This document shows, piece by piece, positions 15,043 to 19,575 of a stretch of 19,575 bases of DNA. This DNA comes from Candidatus Delongbacteria bacterium. Its GTDB lineage: Bacteria > CAIWAD01 > BS150m-G50. Made by a program: the position numbers and the translations under genes. The notes under the pieces were generated by a model. The model was not told the origin of the DNA. It searched no databases and was given only the letters and a program-made list of their open reading frames with translations. Location of the stretch: NCBI GenBank assembly GCA_016784425.1, contig JADHUQ010000018.1, positions 1 to 19,575 on the forward strand, given 5' to 3'. Within the stretch, counting starts at the first letter, position 1. Each line of letters begins with the position of its first letter.

Positions 15043-18000
15043 TCAGTTGTCGGCCGTAATCTGGAAGAACCTGTTTGCAGACAGCGGTCGGGTGATTTCG
15101 GTTACAGTAGTAGTCCCGGTTTCGACAAATATCCCGAATGGGGTATCACACTCGTAAATGTGATACAGTGTCGCTCCCGGAACTGCACTCCAGTACAAGC
15201 GGATGCTGCTGCCGGTATACTCGATACCAAGATCAGTAATCTCCCCCGGCGGCACACTGCCGACCTCCAGGGTAACTGGAATCAGGAGAGTCGGGTTATC
15301 CGGATCATTCGAGTTTACCGTGATACTGCCGTTATAAACAGCCTCAGCCAGTCCCGCCGAATTCAGGTAAACATCCAGTATGGTATAGTCGTAGGGATCT
15401 ACAGTTCCTGCCAGTTGACTGACCGTAAGCCAGGGGGTGGTGTAGTCGATCAGTATCGCCAGCTCATCATGCAGATAGGGGGCATTGAATACGATCTGCA
15501 AACCGTCACTACCATCCTGGTTTTCAATTCCAACGGTGCAACCGGTGCCGTCGGTAACAGTCTTATACTGATAACGAAAAGTGCCGTCGGCGTTGATAAT
15601 CACCTGGAAGGTTTCCGCATCGGTGTTGCCGTAATGCACGACCCCGTCCCATTCCACGATGAAGCGCTGGTTGGCGGCATCGGCGTAGTAATAGATTGTG
15701 CCGGCGCCGGAGGGATTGAGATCGTCCCAGAACGGCGCAATCACACAGTTAGGCAAAGCGCTGTCAGGGATGCCCTGGTTGTCATAGGCATCGTCGGTAG
15801 AGGTGAAGGAGACCCAGCCGTTGGTACAGATCCGGATTGCGTCATAAGCCCAGGCGTAATAATCCAGGGTGAATCCCAATGGAAACGGACCGTAGTTGCC
15901 ATCATCAGCCCCACCGGGAACTGTACCAAAACCGTTAATTTCGATCCAGGAGTAGGCCGGACCGCCCGGTTCGTCACTGTCTATCCAGAAATAGCCAAAA
16001 CTGTCAGGCCCCCCCTGATTACGATTGAACTGCCCGGAACGGGGATCCGCTTCCCCCTTGCGCAGTTCCAGGTGAGGAACAGTTGTCGGTTCACTGTTGG
16101 TGGAAACCTGCATGCTGTAGTCCAGAACACCACCGCCGTTGTTGTTGATGGTCAGCAGTTCCAGCGCAAAATCGTCCGGTGCCAGCATGATGTCGAATAC
16201 AGCAGGGCTGACTTCAATCTCCGCAAAAGCCGGAGCCCCCAGGGGGGGGAAGACAATATAGTCGATCCAGCCACAGTCGCTGCCATGACTCACCGAATTG
16301 TCTTTGTCGAAAATCCAGCTCAAAAGATGCTCACCGGTGGTCAACGGGCAGCTGTATTCGCTCCAGCCCTCCTCACCAGCCCAGGAAGCCTGCACCATAT
16401 CGTCAATCTTGAAAATCAGATAATCATAGTTGGCTTCCGAAGAGACCTTGTATTGGAATGAGATATCGCCAGGTGCCACAACATCGACAGTCACCTGCAA
16501 AACCGAGGTCTGGTTGTTACCGATATTGCCGGACTGGGCACACCAATCACCCTCGTACGCTGCCCCGCTGATAATCCAGTTGGAGTTACCCCCCATCTCC
16601 CAGGGATAAGTGGCAAAACCGCCACTCTCGAAATCCTCCAGCTGCAGGCCGACAGTCAGGGAAAAATTGATGGTAGTGGTATAGTCGCCGGCGGTCAGGG
16701 CAAGCTGCAGCGGCAGCTCCTCACCCAGCGGGCAGTCGGCTGCAACTGCCAGTTCAAATGGATTTCCGCTGTTCCAGGCGGTCGTAGCCGGATTGATCGT
16801 CCCCCAGCCGCCCTCCCCGTCGGTGATAGTCAGCTCCGGATTCATACCCTCAAGTGTACCCACAGTTCCGGTCGCCGGTTGATTACCCTCATTGGCCAGT
16901 TCGAGTGTCAACCAGGCAGTTTCTCCCGGATCGAGCACACCGTTACCCCCATCATCAATCAGAGTGGCCACCAGTTGCAGATCTGGTGTCGGTTCCAGCG
17001 GGGTGAGGACAACATCAACCACTGTCGGCAGATCACTACTCACGAAAACACCAGGAATGGTGGCTGTCTCATAGAACTGCTTGCTGATCACCAGGGTGTA
17101 GAAACCGGGTAAGCAGAGGCGATGATAGTCACCAACTACCGGGTCACTATAAGTTTCATGGTCATTACCAGCCAGCTCAACCGTGGCTGCCAGCGGCAGA
17201 CCGGTGTCGGCATCGGTGACAATACCCCGAATTCCCTCCAGACAATATTCCATGTAGGCCAGCATCGATTCCCGGTTGTCGTCCCAGAGCTGCGGCAGAT
17301 AGGAAGCGTCAGGCCAGGAGGTGTTACTCAACTCGACAGTGACCTCCATATTCCCCATCCAGACATAGTTCCAATCCTGCATACCACCGTAAATACAGTA
17401 CCAGTCGGCGCCGTTGGTGATACCATGATAGAAGTTGCCGTTCCACATCGGCAGATTGGACACGGAGTAGGTTTCCGACATATCGACAAAAAGATCCTCA
17501 TCCGGCGAAGGGGAAAAGGTGTTGGTTCCTTCCGGATTACTGTCGAAAGGATAATTGACCACCACCGCGCCGGTATGGAAATTGGCCGACAGAATGAAAT
17601 TATGGGCCGCCGTCCAGTTCATTATCAGGCCGGTTTCCGGTTCGCGACCGTCCGGGGTGTTGATCGGATCGTCGTACTGATCCGGAAAATTGCGGTTAAG
17701 ATCGACCCCGTTGGCGTTGGTGCGGTTGCCGGCGTTGTTGCCATCCGGGTTCATCATCGGCAGGATGAAGAGGTTGATATTATCGATGATTGCGGTGTAA
17801 CGGGGGACGGTGCCATAGCCATACAGCAGCAGGTCGCACAACTCCAGCAACAGCTCCGTTCCGACCGGCTCGTTGCCATGAATGGTGGATATATACTTGA
17901 ACTCAGGTTCATTCTCTTCAATCGTGGGATTGTCGGTTATCTGCAGTACCCACAGCTCCCGGCCCTGCACGGTCTGGCCGATACTGAACAGCTGGGTGAT

Positions 18001-18378
18001 ATCGGGAAAGGTGTCATGCAGATCCTGCAGGTAACCGGTCAGCTGGCTGTAATTGTGATAATCACGCCATCCACCATCATCGCGGCTGGTTGCCTGCAGG
18101 TGCAGGAACATCTCATAAGCCTGATCTGGTATACTGTAGGGCTGCAGCCCCAGCTCCAGCAATTTTTCCAGTTCGGCGGTGTTGAGCCAGAGTTCAACCT
18201 CGTTATCATAAACCCGATCAACCTGATAATGCCCCCGGGCCAGCAGCTGCATCTGCGGGGGTGTGACATCGTCGATCTTCATCAGACTCCGGGTAGCCTC
18301 AACCTCGACTGCAGACGCCACTGCTGTTTGCAGGATCAAGGTTATCAGAATGGAGGAGGTGATCATCCATCTTTGCAT
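15043..18378 (-). CDS. Secreted multi-domain M14 zinc carboxypeptidase
   Basis: The 1111-residue protein has a signal peptide ending AVASA (cut near 23), a short pro-like region, then an M14 carboxypeptidase domain at about 108-380. Zinc ligands H167 and E170 (HGNEP) and H268 (NFHTG), substrate-binding R219 and N228-R229 (DLNRNF), and catalytic E349 (VTVELS) are all present, so it should be active. Residues about 383-455 are a carboxypeptidase regulatory-like beta-sandwich (RGIVTDADTGLPL). Then come a CARDB-like segment (NGVLDPGETAWLTLELANEGN), a jelly-roll-like module (about 580-715), two ASH/BACON-like segments (about 720-760 and 960-1020) flanking an inserted domain with APFWDDLNPSG, and a C-terminal FN3-like domain. 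The pattern fits the regulatory (CPD/N-E) branch of M14, acting outside the cytoplasm on peptides. No C-terminal sorting domain was recognised. AAGGAG lies 7 bases before ATG 18378. Confidence 0.92.
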   Translation of the reverse strand: MQRWMITSSILITLILQTAVASAVEVEATRSLMKIDDVTPPQMQLLARGHYQVDRVYDNEVELWLNTAELEKLLELGLQPYSIPDQAYEMFLHLQATSRDDGGWRDYHNYSQLTGYLQDLHDTFPDITQLFSIGQTVQGRELWVLQITDNPTIEENEPEFKYISTIHGNEPVGTELLLELCDLLLYGYGTVPRYTAIIDNINLFILPMMNPDGNNAGNRTNANGVDLNRNFPDQYDDPINTPDGREPETGLIMNWTAAHNFILSANFHTGAVVVNYPFDSNPEGTNTFSPSPDEDLFVDMSETYSVSNLPMWNGNFYHGITNGADWYCIYGGMQDWNYVWMGNMEVTVELSNTSWPDASYLPQLWDDNRESMLAYMEYCLEGIRGIVTDADTGLPLAATVELAGNDHETYSDPVVGDYHRLCLPGFYTLVISKQFYETATIPGVFVSSDLPTVVDVVLTPLEPTPDLQLVATLIDDGGNGVLDPGETAWLTLELANEGNQPATGTVGTLEGMNPELTITDGEGGWGTINPATTAWNSGNPFELAVAADCPLGEELPLQLALTAGDYTTTINFSLTVGLQLEDFESGGFATYPWEMGGNSNWIISGAAYEGDWCAQSGNIGNNQTSVLQVTVDVVAPGDISFQYKVSSEANYDYLIFKIDDMVQASWAGEEGWSEYSCPLTTGEHLLSWIFDKDNSVSHGSDCGWIDYIVFPPLGAPAFAEIEVSPAVFDIMLAPDDFALELLTINNNGGGVLDYSMQVSTNSEPTTVPHLELRKGEADPRSGQFNRNQGGPDSFGYFWIDSDEPGGPAYSWIEINGFGTVPGGADDGNYGPFPLGFTLDYYAWAYDAIRICTNGWVSFTSTDDAYDNQGIPDSALPNCVIAPFWDDLNPSGAGTIYYYADAANQRFIVEWDGVVHYGNTDAETFQVIINADGTFRYQYKTVTDGTGCTVGIENQDGSDGLQIVFNAPYLHDELAILIDYTTPWLTVSQLAGTVDPYDYTILDVYLNSAGLAEAVYNGSITVNSNDPDNPTLLIPVTLEVGSVPPGEITDLGIEYTGSSIRLYWSAVPGATLYHIYECDTPFGIFVETGTTTVTEITRPLSANRFFQITADN

Positions 18379-18504
18379 GGTTATTCTCCTTTAAGGATGC
18401 TGGAAAAGCAGTTCAGATCAGCTGATTGTGCACCTGTAAAAGTACGCCGCTGTACTGAAAACTGCAATCAGGATAGCCCGGTGGGTAACATTCGTGAGAA
18501 CATT

Positions 18505-18630
18505 ATGGCAAAGGGTCTGCGGTTGACAGCCGCCCAGGTAGTGGCTCTGGTCGACGATAGCATGCCGGTTGGCGACACTGGCTGCAGATTTGTGCTGCTG
18601 TATAGATTGCTTGAAAAAAACGGGCATTGA
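18505..18630 (+). CDS. Possible 41-residue peptide upstream of selD
   Basis: The frame begins MAKGLRLTAAQ and ends LLYRLLEKNGH, stopping at TGA 18628-18630, just before an alternative selD start at 18634 and 48 bases before the preferred one. Codon use is compatible with the neighbouring genes, but there is no clear ribosome binding site and no family I recognise. The same frame is open far upstream across the antisense of the M14 gene, so chance is a real possibility. The remaining part of 18379-18678 shows no RNA gene, including no tRNA-Sec. Confidence 0.25.
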   Translation: MAKGLRLTAAQVVALVDDSMPVGDTGCRFVLLYRLLEKNGH

Positions 18631-18678
18631 ATCATGGCATACCTATATTGTTGCGACCATAAACCAACGAAAGCAGTC

Positions 18679-19575
18679 ATGAAAATTCACCTTACAGATC
18701 AACCGGGACTGGCCTCTCTGGCGCATAAGTGCGGTTGAGCGGCTAAACTGGACCCGGTCGGGTTGAACCAGATATTAGCTACCGTGCCGACACAACTGGA
18801 CCCTCGGGTACTGGTCGGTATCGATACCGGGGATGACGCCGGTGTCTACCGTCTGAATGATGACGAGGCGCTGGTAGTAACAGGTGACTGGATCACGCCG
18901 CCGGTGGACGATCCTTATCTGTTTGGACAGATAGCTGCCGCCAACGCGTTGAGCGACATCTACGCCATGGGTGCCCGCCCGATAACGGCCCTCAATCTGC
19001 TCGGGCTGCCGGATCAGCTGGCGATGGAGGTGTTTCAAAAGGTGTTGGCCGGTGGTTTGAGCAAGATCAGCGAGGCGGGGGCGGTGCTTATAGGTGGCCA
19101 TACTACCGACGATCCGGAACCGAAATATGGTCTGGCGGTCAACGGTCTGGTACATCCAGATCGGATACTGCGTAATTCCACAGCTGTTGCCGGCGACCGG
19201 CTGATTCTGACCAAACCGCTCGGAACCGGGGTGATCATCAACGGCAACAAGGCTGGTAAAACCCTGCCGGAGAATATGGAAGCTGTGATACGCTCCATGA
19301 CTACCCTCAACCGCGCCGCAGCGGCGACGATGATCGATTTCACTGTGCATGCCTGTACCGATATAACCGGTTTCGGGCTGGCAGGACACGCCGGCAAAAT
19401 GGCCGCCACCAGCGGGGTTACCCTCCGGATTAACTTTGACATGTTGCCTTTTTTTGACCAGGCGGTGGAACTGTATCACGCCAAAGTCGGCACCGGTGCC
19501 AACAAGCCCAATCACGAGCAGGTAGCTGCGGAGTTGGAGTTCACCCGGGAGGTTAGCTGGAAGGATCAGCAGCTG
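18679..19575 (+). CDS. selD: Selenide, water dikinase with selenocysteine at the active site (C-terminus cut by window edge)
   Basis: 299 codons are present, about 45 short of the usual length. SelD makes selenophosphate from selenide and ATP, the selenium donor for Sec-tRNA. The N-terminus reads MKIHLTDQ, then KCG-Sec20-AAK23-LDP. Sec20 aligns with catalytic Cys17 and K23 with Lys20 of E. coli SelD (GCGCK). Downstream are the ATP/metal segments GDDAGVY, DDPYLFGQIAAANALSDIYAMG, GGHTTDDPEPKYG, KPLGTGV and CTDITGFGLAGH. UGA 18736-18738 is followed at once by a SECIS-like hairpin. The start at 18679 is chosen by similarity of MKIHLT to family N-termini; ATG 18634 is in frame and open, and neither has a strong ribosome binding site. 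A start after the UGA would remove the catalytic residues. Confidence 0.93.
18736..18779 (+). promoter_or_regulatory. SECIS-like element of selD
   Basis: After UGA 18736-18738 three stems nest: GCTAA/TTAGC (18742-18746 with 18775-18779), CTGG/CCAG (18748-18751 with 18768-18771) and ACCC/GGGT (18752-18755 with 18760-18763). The apical loop is GGTC at 18756-18759, matching the core of the E. coli fdhF SelB-binding loop. GGU begins 18 bases after the UGA. Confidence 0.85.

Noticed and set aside
15160..16461. Plus-strand 433-codon open frame
   Set aside because: Antisense shadow of the M14 peptidase C-terminal modules, with no recognisable domain.
17122..18630. Plus-strand 502-codon open frame
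   Set aside because: It is antisense to the M14 peptidase, which has a signal peptide, catalytic motifs and a ribosome binding site; the plus-strand translation looks like no protein family.
18379..18678. tRNA-Sec (selC) next to selD
   Set aside because: No acceptor stem, T-arm or long variable arm could be assembled on either strand of this spacer.
1..19575. Alternative genetic code with UGA as a sense codon throughout
   Set aside because: TGA ends several normal genes here (M29 aminopeptidase, FmdB, HIT and M14 proteins) at family-typical C-termini, and tryptophan is encoded by TGG.

Overview
The window (about half G+C by eye) comes from a Gram-negative, selenocysteine-decoding bacterium. 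The evidence is an outer-membrane-type beta-barrel protein, a lipoprotein with a clear lipobox, secreted multi-domain enzymes, a one-piece tmRNA, and two genes with in-frame UGA at catalytic cysteine positions. The large secreted M14 peptidase with stacked beta-sandwich modules, the PKD lipoprotein and the giant GH13 protein resemble gene content of the Fibrobacterota-Chlorobiota-Bacteroidota group and its candidate phyla. That placement is an inference; no rRNA is present to settle it.

Layout. Positions 2-2806 (minus, cut by the left edge) encode a very large GH13 glycosidase. It is divergent from an M29 metallo-aminopeptidase (3153-5213, plus), which is followed by a PKD-domain lipoprotein (5338-6408, plus). 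Convergent to these is a membrane hybrid-type sensor histidine kinase with a periplasmic sensor and two Cys-rich PAS domains (6465-9122, minus). After a 450-base gap with palindromes come a small outer-membrane barrel protein (9573-10049, minus) and a membrane-anchored alpha/beta hydrolase (10167-11120, minus). The tmRNA gene ssrA with its terminator occupies 11292-11688 (minus).

The most interesting part is 11893-13163 (minus). It is a compact thiol-redox operon: an FmdB-type zinc ribbon protein, a tandem thioredoxin-fold protein (PDO/glutaredoxin-like) and a DUF1858 CxxC protein. The middle gene is interrupted by UGA exactly at the first cysteine of its second CxxC motif (U-P-H-C), followed by a strong stem-loop. 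Ordinary ORF calling splits it in two. At the right edge, selD (18679-19575, plus, cut by the edge) has UGA at its own catalytic cysteine position and also carries a SECIS-like hairpin. In both genes the apical GGU lies the same distance (18 nt) after the UGA. The window therefore holds a selenoprotein redox enzyme and a selenoprotein form of the enzyme that makes the selenium donor for Sec synthesis.

Between these lie a HIT hydrolase (13337-13678), a rhomboid protease (13947-14771) and a 1111-residue secreted M14 zinc carboxypeptidase (15043-18378), all on the minus strand. Diverged palindromic intergenic repeats sit on both sides of the thiol operon (11704-11837 and 13197-13297). No CRISPR array, tRNA, transposase or phage gene was seen.
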